This document shows, piece after piece, positions 1-5,931 of a stretch of DNA of 5,931 bases; within the stretch, counting starts at the first letter, position 1; every line of letters begins with the position of its first letter. A program made the translations under genes and the position numbers. The DNA is taken from NCBI GenBank assembly GCA_020696915.1, contig JAJFMR010000269.1, positions 1 to 5,931 on the forward strand, given 5' to 3'. The stretch is from Rhizobiaceae bacterium. GTDB lineage: Bacteria; Pseudomonadota; Alphaproteobacteria; Rhizobiales; Rhizobiaceae. The notes under the pieces were generated by a model, which saw only the letters and a program-made list of their open reading frames with translations, ran no database searches and was not told the DNA's origin.

Positions 1-172
1 GATCCAGGCCTCCGCCGCCCAGGACCCCTTCGCCATGGCCCAGAAGGCGGTCGAGGTCGGCTACGACATCCTCCAGGGCAAGCAGCCGGCCGAGAGCAAA
101 ATCCTCATCCCCGCGGAACTGATCACCCGCGAAAACGTCGGCCAGTACAAGGGCTGGACGGCGGTGAAGTAG
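1..172 (+). CDS. Sugar ABC transporter periplasmic substrate-binding protein, C-terminal end (5'-partial)
   Basis: Only the last 56 codons are visible; the frame starts at base 2 and ends at TAG 170-172. The segment DPFAMAQKAVEVGYDILQGK followed by a short strand ILIPAELIT and then ENVGQYKGW is typical of the C-terminus of RbsB/FrcB-type (periplasmic binding protein 4 family) sugar-binding proteins: a late helix, a conserved strand with Pro, then a final 'N-V-x-x-Y-x-G-W' tail. Such proteins capture a sugar in the periplasm and hand it to an ABC permease. The sugar cannot be read from this fragment. The fructokinase-like gene downstream hints at fructose or a related sugar, but that is inference. 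The signal peptide and most of the ligand pocket lie outside the window. Confidence 0.8.
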   Translation, partial: IQASAAQDPFAMAQKAVEVGYDILQGKQPAESKILIPAELITRENVGQYKGWTAVK

Positions 173-183
173 CGAGTGTGACC

Positions 184-224
184 CCTGCGCCGGCGGCATC
201 CTCCCCGGCCGGCGCAGGCCTTTT
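184..224 (+). terminator. Rho-independent terminator after the sugar-binding protein gene
   Basis: A perfect 10-bp inverted repeat, CCTGCGCCGG (184-193) and CCGGCGCAGG (209-218), extends to 11 bp through the 194/208 C-G pair. The loop is about 13 nt. It is followed by CC and a run of four T (221-224). It begins 12 bases after the stop codon of the binding-protein gene, the usual place for an intrinsic terminator. The T-tract is short, so termination may be incomplete and some transcripts could read into the kinase gene. Confidence 0.85.
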
Positions 225-249
225 GCTGATTGCCGTCAACCGATCACCT

Positions 250-257
250 GGATGAGG
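250..257 (+). promoter_or_regulatory. Ribosome binding site fixing the sugar kinase start at 263
   Basis: GGATGAGG lies 5 bases upstream of ATG 263, a good Shine-Dalgarno match. It supports 263 over the in-frame TTG at 230, which lies next to the terminator T-run and would add 11 residues that do not look like part of a PfkB fold. Confidence 0.7.
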
Positions 258-262
258 CCAAC

Positions 263-1237
263 ATGGCAGACGCGATCTCCATAGGCGAGCTGCTGATCGA
301 TTTCGTACCGGTCACCACCGGCACCGATCTGACGACCGCAACCGCCTTTCATAAGGCCGCCGGGGGTGCTCCCGCCAATGTCGCGGTGGGCTTGGCCCGG
401 CTGGGCGTCAAGAGCGCCCTGATGGGGAAAGCCGGGGAGGACGGTTTTGGCCGCTTCCTGGTGAAGACCCTGACCGACGACGGCGTGGATGTCGGCCCCC
501 TGCGCCTGTCGCGTGATATCCGCACACCGCTGGCATTCGTGTCCCTGGCGGAAGACGCCGAACGGGAATTCCTCTTCTACGGCGATATCAGTTCCGGCTT
601 CAGCCGCGACGACGTGGACTTCAAGGCCATCGAGCAGGCCCGGCTGGTCCATTTCGGCTCGATCGGCCTGATCCCGGAACCTTCCCGGATCGCGACCCTG
701 GCGGCGGTGGATGCCGCCCGCGAGAAGCGGCTTGACGTGTCGTTCGACGCCAATCTCCGTCTCGACCTGTGGCCGACGGCGGACGCCGCGAAAGCCGCCA
801 TCCACCAGGGGATCGATCGCGCCACCGTCGTCAAGCTGAGCGAGGAGGAGCTGGAGTTCCTGACCAATATGACCGATCCGGCGGAAGGCGTGCGTCTGCT
901 CCTCCATCCCGGCCTGAGGCTTGTCGTGGTGACCCACGGGAAGGCCGGCTGCACCTTCGTGACCCCGGACGCCCATGGGCGGGTGCCGGGCTTCAAGGTC
1001 CAGCCTGTCGATACCACCGGGGCTGGCGACTCCTTCGTGGCGGGGCTGCTGGCTGGATTGCTCGAAGACGATGGTCCCCTGACGCTTGAGCGGCTCACCG
1101 CAATGTGCCGGTTCGCCAATGCCGCCGGAGCCCTGGCGACGACCAAGCGAGGGGCCATCCCGGCATTGCCGACCCGCGCCGAAGTGATGGAACTGATTGG
1201 GGCGAATTCCGCTCCGGAAACTCGGGAGGTGAGGTGA
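263..1237 (+). CDS. PfkB-family carbohydrate kinase, probable fructokinase
   Basis: This 324-residue cytoplasmic kinase of the ribokinase/PfkB family probably phosphorylates fructose with ATP to fructose-6-phosphate. The length is normal for the family. The N-terminal strand ISIGELLIDF (5-14) opens the fold. PfkB signature 1, AGGAPANVAVGLARLG, is at about 33-48, and SFDANLR lies mid-protein. Signature 2, DTTGAGDSF, starts at D250; the anion-hole GAGD is at 253-256, with D256 the expected catalytic base. GGAPANVA and DTTGAGDSFVAG are typical of bacterial fructokinases rather than KDG kinases or ribokinases, but substrate in this family is hard to assign from sequence alone. The start at ATG 263 is supported by the SD at 250-257. 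The stop overlaps the zwf start by one base (TGATG), implying translational coupling. With the upstream sugar importer, its product could enter the Entner-Doudoroff route through phosphoglucose isomerase, which is not in this window. Confidence 0.85.
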   Translation: MADAISIGELLIDFVPVTTGTDLTTATAFHKAAGGAPANVAVGLARLGVKSALMGKAGEDGFGRFLVKTLTDDGVDVGPLRLSRDIRTPLAFVSLAEDAEREFLFYGDISSGFSRDDVDFKAIEQARLVHFGSIGLIPEPSRIATLAAVDAAREKRLDVSFDANLRLDLWPTADAAKAAIHQGIDRATVVKLSEEELEFLTNMTDPAEGVRLLLHPGLRLVVVTHGKAGCTFVTPDAHGRVPGFKVQPVDTTGAGDSFVAGLLAGLLEDDGPLTLERLTAMCRFANAAGALATTKRGAIPALPTRAEVMELIGANSAPETREVR

Positions 1238-1239
1238 TG
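1224..1239 (+). promoter_or_regulatory. Ribosome binding site and TGATG stop/start overlap coupling the kinase to zwf
   Basis: GGGAGGTGAGG (1224-1234) is a strong purine-rich Shine-Dalgarno inside the last codons of the kinase. The kinase stop TGA (1235-1237) shares its A with the zwf ATG (1237-1239). This arrangement usually means ribosomes finishing the first gene restart on the second. It also fixes the zwf start. Confidence 0.75.
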
Positions 1240-2732
1240 GCCCCCGTTACGACAGTCCTCAGCACCTTTGATTACCTTGTTTTCGGCGGCACCGGCGACC
1301 TCTCGCTGAGGAAGCTTCTGCCGTCCCTGTACCTGCGCGACAAGGCGGGCCAGTTCACGTCACGCCCGAGAGCCGGATCATCGGCATTTCGCGCAGCCAT
1401 CTCGACACCGGAGAGTACCGGGCGAAGGCTGAGGAGGCTCTGCGCCTGCATCTGCCCGCGCACGAGTTCGACGATGCCGCCTGGAACCGATTCCGCGAAC
1501 GTCTCAGCTACGCGTATGTCGATGCCACCTCGGACGACGGCTGGGGCGATCTGGCCGGACATCTGGAAGGCCGGGACGGCATTATCCGCGTCTTTTATCT
1601 GGCCACATCTCCCAGCCTGTTCGGTCCGATCTCCGAACGGCTGCGCGCCAGCGGGCTGGTTACGCCGCAATCCCGCGTCGTGCTGGAAAAGCCGATCGGC
1701 CACGACCTGGAATCCGCCCGCCGCATCAACGACGAGGTCGGCGGCGTCTTCGCCGAGGAGCAGATCTACCGCATCGATCATTACCTTGGGAAAGAGACGG
1801 TCCAGAACCTGCTGGCGCTCCGTTTCGCCAACTCCCTATTCGAACCGCTGTGGAATTCCGGCCATATCGACCACGTCCAGATCACCGTGGCCGAAACGGT
1901 CGGGGTGGAGAGCCGGGGCGGCTACTACGACACCTCAGGGGCGCTCCGCGACATGGTGCAGAACCACCTGATGCAACTGGTCTGTCTGGTCGGGATGGAG
2001 CCGCCCGTCTCCCTCGACAAGGAAGCGGTGCGCGACGAGAAGATCAAGGTGCTCCGCTCGTTGAGTCCTATCGGCATTGAAAACATCTCGACCACCACGG
2101 TGCGCGGCCAGTACCGGGCGGGCGCCGTCGGCGGTACCGCGGTGCGGGGCTATCTGGAGGAGGAGGGGATCGGCTCCGACAGCCTTACCGAAACCTTCGT
2201 GGCCCTCAAGGCCGAGGTTCAAAACTGGCGCTGGTCCGGGGTGCCGTTTTACTTACGGACCGGCAAGCGGATGCAGGAGAAGGTCTCGGAAATCGTCATC
2301 CAGTTCCGGCCCATCCCCCACTCCATTTTCCCCCGCGAGGCCGGCGAAACCGCTCCCAACCGGCTGGTCGTGCGCCTGCAACCGGACGAGGCGATAGGAT
2401 TGCACCTGATCGCCAAGGAACCCGGCCCCGGCGGCATGCGGCTGCGCGAGGTTCCCCTGAATCTCAGCTTCGCGCAGACCTTCAAGAACCGCTTTCCCGA
2501 CGCCTATGAACGCCTGCTGATGGACGTCGTGCGCGGCAACCCGACCCTGTTCATGCGCCGCGACGAGGTCGAGGCCGCCTGGATCTGGGTGGAGCGCATC
2601 CTGGATGCCTGGGCATCCCGGTCCGAGCGGCCCAAACCCTATATCGCCGGGACGTCCGGACCCTCCCAGGCCATTGCCCTGATCGAGCGCGACGGCCGTA
2701 CCTGGCACGATGACCCTGCCTTCCTGGCGTGA
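1237..2732 (+). pseudogene. zwf: Glucose-6-phosphate dehydrogenase, frameshifted by a 5-bp tandem duplication
   Basis: The intact family enzyme oxidises glucose-6-phosphate to 6-phosphogluconolactone with NAD(P)+ in the cytoplasm, the entry step to the Entner-Doudoroff and oxidative pentose phosphate routes. Codons 1-41 (1237-1359) read in one frame and carry the dinucleotide-binding GGTGDL (17-22). The rest of the protein (1365-2732) reads in another frame. Deleting one TCACG copy at 1355-1364 joins them as GQFT-PESRIIGISR and gives 496 residues, normal for the family. In that repaired numbering I see R51 (expected NADP-phosphate contact, just after the break), the active-site signature RIDHYLGK (177-184) and QNH with H242, equivalent to the catalytic H240 of the Leuconostoc enzyme. 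As given, translation from ATG 1237 ends at TGA 1969-1971, giving 244 residues with only 41 correct. No stop, second lesion or missing motif is seen elsewhere, so the break is recent or a sequence error. No plausible restart exists: the first start-type codon in the downstream frame is GTG 1680, beyond the cofactor domain. Confidence 0.9.
1355..1364 (+). repeat. zwf: Two-copy tandem repeat of TCACG causing the zwf frameshift
   Basis: TCACG at 1355-1359 is followed directly by a second TCACG at 1360-1364. Removing either copy restores continuous zwf reading (…CAG TTC ACG CCC GAG…). An exact duplication that accounts for the whole shift points to replication slippage or an assembly/sequencing artefact rather than gradual decay. 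Confidence 0.92.
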
Positions 2733-2744
2733 GGAATTCCGATC

Positions 2745-4577
2745 ATGAGCCTGAACTCCACCGTTGACGCCGTCACCGACCGCATCCGCGAACGCAGCCG
2801 CGCCAGCCGCGAAGCCTATCTCACCCGGTGCCGCGATGCCGGCGCCAGGAAACCACGGCGCGGGACCCTGTCCTGCGGCAATCTCGCCCACGGCTTCGCC
2901 GCCTGCGGACCTTCCGAGAAATCGGATCTGGCCGGGACGACCACAGCCAACATCGCCATCGTCTCGTCCTACAACGACATGCTCTCGGCGCATCAGCCGT
3001 ATGAGACCTTCCCGCCGCTGATCAAGCAGGCGGTGCGCGAAGCGGGCGCCGTCGCCCAGTTCGCCGGTGGCGTCCCGGCCATGTGCGACGGCGTCACCCA
3101 GGGGCAGGACGGCATGGAGCTGTCGCTGTTCAGCCGCGACGTGATCGCGATGGCGACCGCCGTCGCCTTGTCCCACGACATGTTCGACGGCGCCCTGATG
3201 CTGGGCATCTGCGACAAGATCGTCCCGGGATTGCTGATCGCCTCCCTGACCTTCGGCCATCTGCCGATCGTCTTCGTGCCGGGCGGGCCAATGACCACCG
3301 GCCTGCCCAATTCCGAGAAGACCCGCATCCGCCAGCTCTACGCCGAGGGCAAGCTGGGCCGCGACGCGCTGCTGGAGGCGGAATCCAAATCCTATCACGG
3401 CCCCGGCACCTGCACGTTCTACGGCACCGCGAACTCCAACCAGATGCTGATGGAGATCATGGGCCTGCACCTGCCAGGATCGTCCTTCGTCAATCCCTAC
3501 ACGCCGCTGCGCGATGCCTTGACTGTGGCGGCGGCGAAGCGGGTCACGGAGATCACGGCACTCGGCGACAACTACACGCCGATCTCCTCCGTGATAGACG
3601 AGCGGTCCATGGTCAACGGCGTCATCGGCTTGCTGGCTACGGGAGGATCGACCAACCACACGATGCATCTGGTCGCCGCCGCCCGCGCGGCCGGTATCCA
3701 TTTGACTTGGGCCGACTTCTCCGATCTGTCCGACGTCGTGCCGCTGCTCACCCGGATTTATCCGAACGGCACCGCCGACGTGAACCACTTCCAGGCCGCC
3801 GGCGGCATGTCGCTGCTGATCCGGGAGCTGCTGAAGACCGGGCGGCTCCACGCCGACGTGAACACGGTCACCGGACCGGGCGGGATGGAACGCTATCTTG
3901 ACGAACCGTTCCTCGACAACGGCACCCTCGCCTGGAGGCCGGGGCCGGAGCGCAGTCTCGATCCCAAGGTCGTGGCTACGGCTGAGAAGCCGTTCAGCGC
4001 CGATGGCGGGCTGAAGATGCTGGACGGCAATCTCGGCCACGCCGTTATCAAGATTTCCGCGGTCAAGCCGGAGCATCGGTTCGTGGAGGCACCAGCCAAG
4101 GTTTTCACCGACCAGAACCAGATGATCGACGCCTTCAAGAACGGTGAAATGACCCGCGATGTCGTGGCGGTGGTGACATTCCAAGGTCCCAAGGCCAACG
4201 GCATGCCGGAGCTTCACAAGCTGACGCCCTCGCTTGGCGTTCTTCAGGACCAGGGGTTCCATGTGGCGCTGGTCACCGACGGGCGGATGTCGGGCGCGTC
4301 GGGCAAGGTGCCGGCCGCCATCCATGTCACGCCGGAATCCGCCGACGGCGGTCCGCTGGCCCGCGTGCGGGACGGCGACATGATCCGCCTCGACGCCGAG
4401 AAGGGCACGCTTGAGGTGCTGGTCGATGCGGCATCCTTCGCTGCCCGCGAGCCCTTGCGGCCGGACTTGTCGGGCAATGACTACGGCGTCGGGCGCGAGC
4501 TGTTCGGCGTGTTCCGCGACGCGGTCGGCGATGCCGAATCCGGAGCCTCGGTCTTCAAGCCTCCGACCCGCAGATAG
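2745..4577 (+). CDS. edd: 6-phosphogluconate dehydratase
   Basis: Edd dehydrates 6-phosphogluconate to 2-keto-3-deoxy-6-phosphogluconate (KDPG), the first committed Entner-Doudoroff step, in the cytoplasm using an oxygen-sensitive iron-sulfur cluster. The 610-residue length matches the IlvD/Edd family. Visible marks are SYNDMLSAHQPYE near residue 75, MCDGVTQGQDGMELS with C114, GICDKIVPG with C156, GPGTCTFYGTANSNQM with C223, and the C-terminal VTDGRMSGASGKVPAA. The 67-residue spacing of C156 and C223 equals that of the cluster cysteines C154 and C221 reported for the Zymomonas enzyme (recalled, not searched). GTCTFYGTAN and the overall length favour Edd over dihydroxyacid dehydratase (IlvD). 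ATG 2745 lies 12 bases after the zwf stop, with GAGGA at 2731-2735 as ribosome binding site, partly overlapping that stop. The frame is intact. If zwf is truly dead, Edd could still be fed by 6-phosphogluconate from gluconate or by another zwf copy elsewhere. Confidence 0.97.
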   Translation: MSLNSTVDAVTDRIRERSRASREAYLTRCRDAGARKPRRGTLSCGNLAHGFAACGPSEKSDLAGTTTANIAIVSSYNDMLSAHQPYETFPPLIKQAVREAGAVAQFAGGVPAMCDGVTQGQDGMELSLFSRDVIAMATAVALSHDMFDGALMLGICDKIVPGLLIASLTFGHLPIVFVPGGPMTTGLPNSEKTRIRQLYAEGKLGRDALLEAESKSYHGPGTCTFYGTANSNQMLMEIMGLHLPGSSFVNPYTPLRDALTVAAAKRVTEITALGDNYTPISSVIDERSMVNGVIGLLATGGSTNHTMHLVAAARAAGIHLTWADFSDLSDVVPLLTRIYPNGTADVNHFQAAGGMSLLIRELLKTGRLHADVNTVTGPGGMERYLDEPFLDNGTLAWRPGPERSLDPKVVATAEKPFSADGGLKMLDGNLGHAVIKISAVKPEHRFVEAPAKVFTDQNQMIDAFKNGEMTRDVVAVVTFQGPKANGMPELHKLTPSLGVLQDQGFHVALVTDGRMSGASGKVPAAIHVTPESADGGPLARVRDGDMIRLDAEKGTLEVLVDAASFAAREPLRPDLSGNDYGVGRELFGVFRDAVGDAESGASVFKPPTRR

Positions 4578-4617
4578 AAAAAATGCGGTCATAAGAATAA
4601 TTAATGGGGAACACATC
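4578..4617 (+). promoter_or_regulatory. AT-rich edd-eda spacer with the eda ribosome binding site
   Basis: This 40-base gap is the most AT-rich stretch of the window, with an A6 run (4578-4583) and an almost pure A/T block (4591-4605), set in very GC-rich DNA. GGGGA at 4606-4610 is the likely Shine-Dalgarno, 7 bases before ATG 4618. The AT block may simply keep the start region unstructured. It contains -10-like hexamers, but I see no convincing -35 partner, so an internal eda promoter is only a possibility. No clear palindromic operator is visible. Confidence 0.45.
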
Positions 4618-5274
4618 ATGAGCGACCATCAGGAAGCCATCGCGGAGATCCTGGCACTGGCGCCTGTCGTGCCGGTGCTGATTATCGACGATGTCGAAAA
4701 GGCGATCCCTCTCGCAAAGGCGCTCGTCGCGGGCGGCCTGCCGGTGCTCGAAATCACCCTGCGCACGCCCGGCGCCATCGACGCGATCCGGCGCATCGCC
4801 AAGGAGGTTCCAAACGGGGTGGTCGGTGCCGGAACGGTCATCAATCCCGCGCAGTACCAGGCCGTCGCCGACGCCGGAGCCCGCTTCGTCGTCAGCCCCG
4901 GCCACAGCGCCGCACTGCTCGACGCCGCGAAGAACTCCCCAGTCCCGTTCCTGCCGGGTGCCATAACCCCGACGGAAGTGATCGAACTGGTCTCGGCCGG
5001 TTACCGGTACCTCAAGTTCTTCCCGGCCGAGCCGGCCGGCGGCGTCCCGATGCTGAAAGCCTTCTCCTCACCGCTGCCGGAAGTCCGCTTCTGTCCGACC
5101 GGCGGCATCGATCTGGCAAAGGCGCCCCAATACCTCGCACTGCCCAACGTGGTCGCCGTCGGCGGCTCCTGGGTGGCTCCGGCGGACGCGATCTCCAGCG
5201 GCGACTGGGGCCGCATCGAAGAGCTGGCCCGGGAGGCCAGCCAGCTCAGCCGGGCAGGGCAGGTGCGCGCATGA
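4618..5274 (+). CDS. eda: 2-keto-3-deoxy-6-phosphogluconate (KDPG) aldolase
   Basis: This class I aldolase cleaves KDPG to pyruvate and glyceraldehyde-3-phosphate, the last Entner-Doudoroff-specific step, in the cytoplasm. It is a single (beta/alpha)8 barrel of 218 residues, the normal family length. Key residues fall at the same numbers as in the E. coli enzyme: E45 and R49 in VLEITLRT, and the Schiff-base lysine K133 in YLKFFPAE. GAGTVINP near residue 70, PGAITPTE, the phosphate-binding CPTGGI and VGGSW complete the signature. The reading frame is open upstream into edd, but ATG 4618 is chosen from homology to the family N-terminus and the GGGGA ribosome binding site at 4606-4610. It follows edd by 40 bases and precedes the gapN-like gene by 28, consistent with one operon. 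The residue match to E. coli makes KDPG the likely substrate rather than a galactonate analogue. Confidence 0.97.
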   Translation: MSDHQEAIAEILALAPVVPVLIIDDVEKAIPLAKALVAGGLPVLEITLRTPGAIDAIRRIAKEVPNGVVGAGTVINPAQYQAVADAGARFVVSPGHSAALLDAAKNSPVPFLPGAITPTEVIELVSAGYRYLKFFPAEPAGGVPMLKAFSSPLPEVRFCPTGGIDLAKAPQYLALPNVVAVGGSWVAPADAISSGDWGRIEELAREASQLSRAGQVRA

Positions 5275-5278
5275 AACC

Positions 5279-5309
5279 CTTCCCATAATCGGAGCGCTTC
5301 CCATGATCG
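5279..5309 (+). repeat. Imperfect 18-bp-period direct repeat across the gapN start
   Basis: CTTCCCATAATCG (5279-5291) recurs as CTTCCCATGATCG (5297-5309), 12 of 13 bases identical, with the copies 18 bases apart. The second copy contains the start ATG; the first has ATA at the matching, in-frame position. GGAG (5291-5294) between the copies supplies the likely ribosome binding site. It could be an old small duplication, a binding site pair, or chance. Confidence 0.5.
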
Positions 5310-5931
5310 ACTCTGAACAACTGAAAAATCTCTTCCCGCGAGAGAGCGAGATCCCCGCCGAGCATCGCCCGCCGGAACCGATCCATCAGCGCTCCTACCT
5401 TATCGACGGTGCGCTCAAGCCGTGGGAAGGCGCGTCCCAGACCGTCCTCTCCCCCGTCTGCATACGCCGCGAGAACGGCGAGCTGGAACAGGTCGAACTC
5501 GGCAGCTACCCGCTGGGCGAGGAAGCCCAGAGCGAGGAGGCGCTGGAGGCCGCGGTCGCCGCCTACGACAACGGCCGTGGCGAATGGCCGACCATGTCGG
5601 TCGCCGAGCGGATCGCCTGCGTCCAGGAATTCACCCGCCAGATGGTGGCGCGCAAGCGCGAGGTGGTCAGCCTGATCATGTGGGAGATAGGCAAGAACCT
5701 GTCCGATTCCGAGAAGGAGTTCGACCGCACCGTCGATTACATCCGCGCCACGATCGACGCCCTGAAGGAGTTGGACAACAGCAACTCGCGCTTCGTCGAG
5801 GTCGAGGGCACCATCGGCCAGATCCGCCGCGCGCCGATGGGCGTGGTGCTGTGCATGGGGCCGTACAACTACCCCCTCAACGAGACCTTCGCGACCCTGA
5901 TCCCGGCGCTGATCATGGGCAACACCATGGT
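5303..5931 (+). CDS. gapN: NADP-dependent non-phosphorylating glyceraldehyde-3-phosphate dehydrogenase (aldehyde dehydrogenase family), 3'-partial
   Basis: 209 complete codons are visible before the window ends, with no stop. The protein is of the aldehyde dehydrogenase superfamily. RRAPMGVVLCMGPYNYPLNE (about 175-194) holds the conserved ALDH Asn, N189, which stabilises the thioester oxyanion, and is followed by PALIMGNT of the NADP-binding fold. The catalytic Cys and Glu lie beyond the window. GAPN oxidises glyceraldehyde-3-phosphate to 3-phosphoglycerate with NADP+, bypassing the ATP-yielding GAPDH/PGK pair. Its place right after eda, whose product is that substrate, supports the call. N189 compares with N154 in Streptococcus mutans GAPN (recalled), so this protein has roughly 35 extra residues before that point; residues 1-30 resemble no domain I recognise. 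ATG 5303 has GGAG at 5291-5294, 8 bases upstream. Another aldehyde dehydrogenase specificity is possible because the C-terminal substrate residues are not visible. Confidence 0.78.
   Translation, partial: MIDSEQLKNLFPRESEIPAEHRPPEPIHQRSYLIDGALKPWEGASQTVLSPVCIRRENGELEQVELGSYPLGEEAQSEEALEAAVAAYDNGRGEWPTMSVAERIACVQEFTRQMVARKREVVSLIMWEIGKNLSDSEKEFDRTVDYIRATIDALKELDNSNSRFVEVEGTIGQIRRAPMGVVLCMGPYNYPLNETFATLIPALIMGNTM

Noticed and set aside
230..262. TTG 230 as an earlier start for the sugar kinase
   Set aside because: It lies just after the terminator T-run without a good ribosome binding site, while ATG 263 has GGATGAGG at proper spacing and matches the family N-terminus.
236..1158. Long minus-strand open frames opposite the sugar kinase
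   Set aside because: They are shadows of the kinase gene caused by high third-position GC; the kinase motifs are unambiguous.
1340..1380. Programmed ribosomal frameshifting as an explanation for the zwf break
   Set aside because: No slippery heptamer or homopolymer run is seen at the junction, and the exact TCACG duplication explains the shift completely.
1105..1971. A continuous 288-codon frame starting inside the kinase gene and running through the 5' half of zwf
   Set aside because: Only codons from ATG 1237 to 1359 match G6PD. The part before is an alternative frame of the kinase and the part after is out-of-frame zwf.
4411..4617. An upstream in-frame extension of eda into edd
   Set aside because: The added residues are out-of-frame edd sequence; ATG 4618 has its own ribosome binding site and puts E45, R49 and K133 at the standard KDPG aldolase positions.
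2253..4619. A 788-codon open frame on the minus strand opposite edd and the end of zwf
   Set aside because: It mirrors the codon pattern of well-identified + strand genes in GC-rich DNA. Its translation is low-complexity (rich in G, R, H, D, Q) with no recognisable domain, and edd is certain on the other strand.
4583..4621. Two tiny upstream frames before eda (ATG 4583 to TAA 4594; ATG 4604 to TGA 4621 overlapping the eda start)
   Set aside because: They have three and five codons, lack convincing ribosome binding sites and arise easily in AT-rich sequence; nothing supports a regulatory leader peptide.
1..5931. CRISPR arrays, tRNA or rRNA genes, insertion sequences, attachment sites
   Set aside because: No regularly spaced repeats, RNA gene motifs, transposase genes or flanking inverted repeats were found; the window is almost fully coding with metabolic genes.

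Overview
This is a GC-rich, densely coding window, probably from an alphaproteobacterium of the Azospirillum/Rhodospirillales type. That placement rests on codon use, the style of the proteins and the gene order; no ribosomal RNA or other lineage marker is present. All genes lie on the + strand.

Layout: the last 56 codons of a periplasmic sugar-binding protein of an ABC importer (1-172) are followed by a strong hairpin terminator (184-224). Five close-packed genes follow: a PfkB-family sugar kinase, most likely fructokinase (263-1237); zwf, glucose-6-phosphate dehydrogenase (1237-2732, frame broken); edd, 6-phosphogluconate dehydratase (2745-4577); eda, KDPG aldolase (4618-5274); and the 5' part of a non-phosphorylating NADP-dependent glyceraldehyde-3-phosphate dehydrogenase, gapN-like (5303 to the window end). 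Gaps between genes run from a 1-base overlap to 40 bases, and no terminator is visible between them, so they look like one operon.

Together the genes describe sugar catabolism by the Entner-Doudoroff route. A sugar is imported and phosphorylated, oxidised by Zwf to 6-phosphogluconolactone, dehydrated by Edd to KDPG, and split by Eda to pyruvate and glyceraldehyde-3-phosphate. The latter is oxidised directly to 3-phosphoglycerate by GapN, yielding NADPH. The 6-phosphogluconolactonase gene (pgl), often found between zwf and edd in related bacteria, is absent here.

The main anomaly is in zwf. A perfect 5-base tandem duplication (TCACG twice, 1355-1364) shifts the frame after codon 41. Removing one copy restores a 496-residue enzyme with every key motif present. 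As given, the sequence encodes a 244-residue product that is correct only for its first 41 residues. This is a recent mutation or a sequence/assembly error. I see no undescribed system: the window is an ordinary central-carbon operon with one notable lesion.
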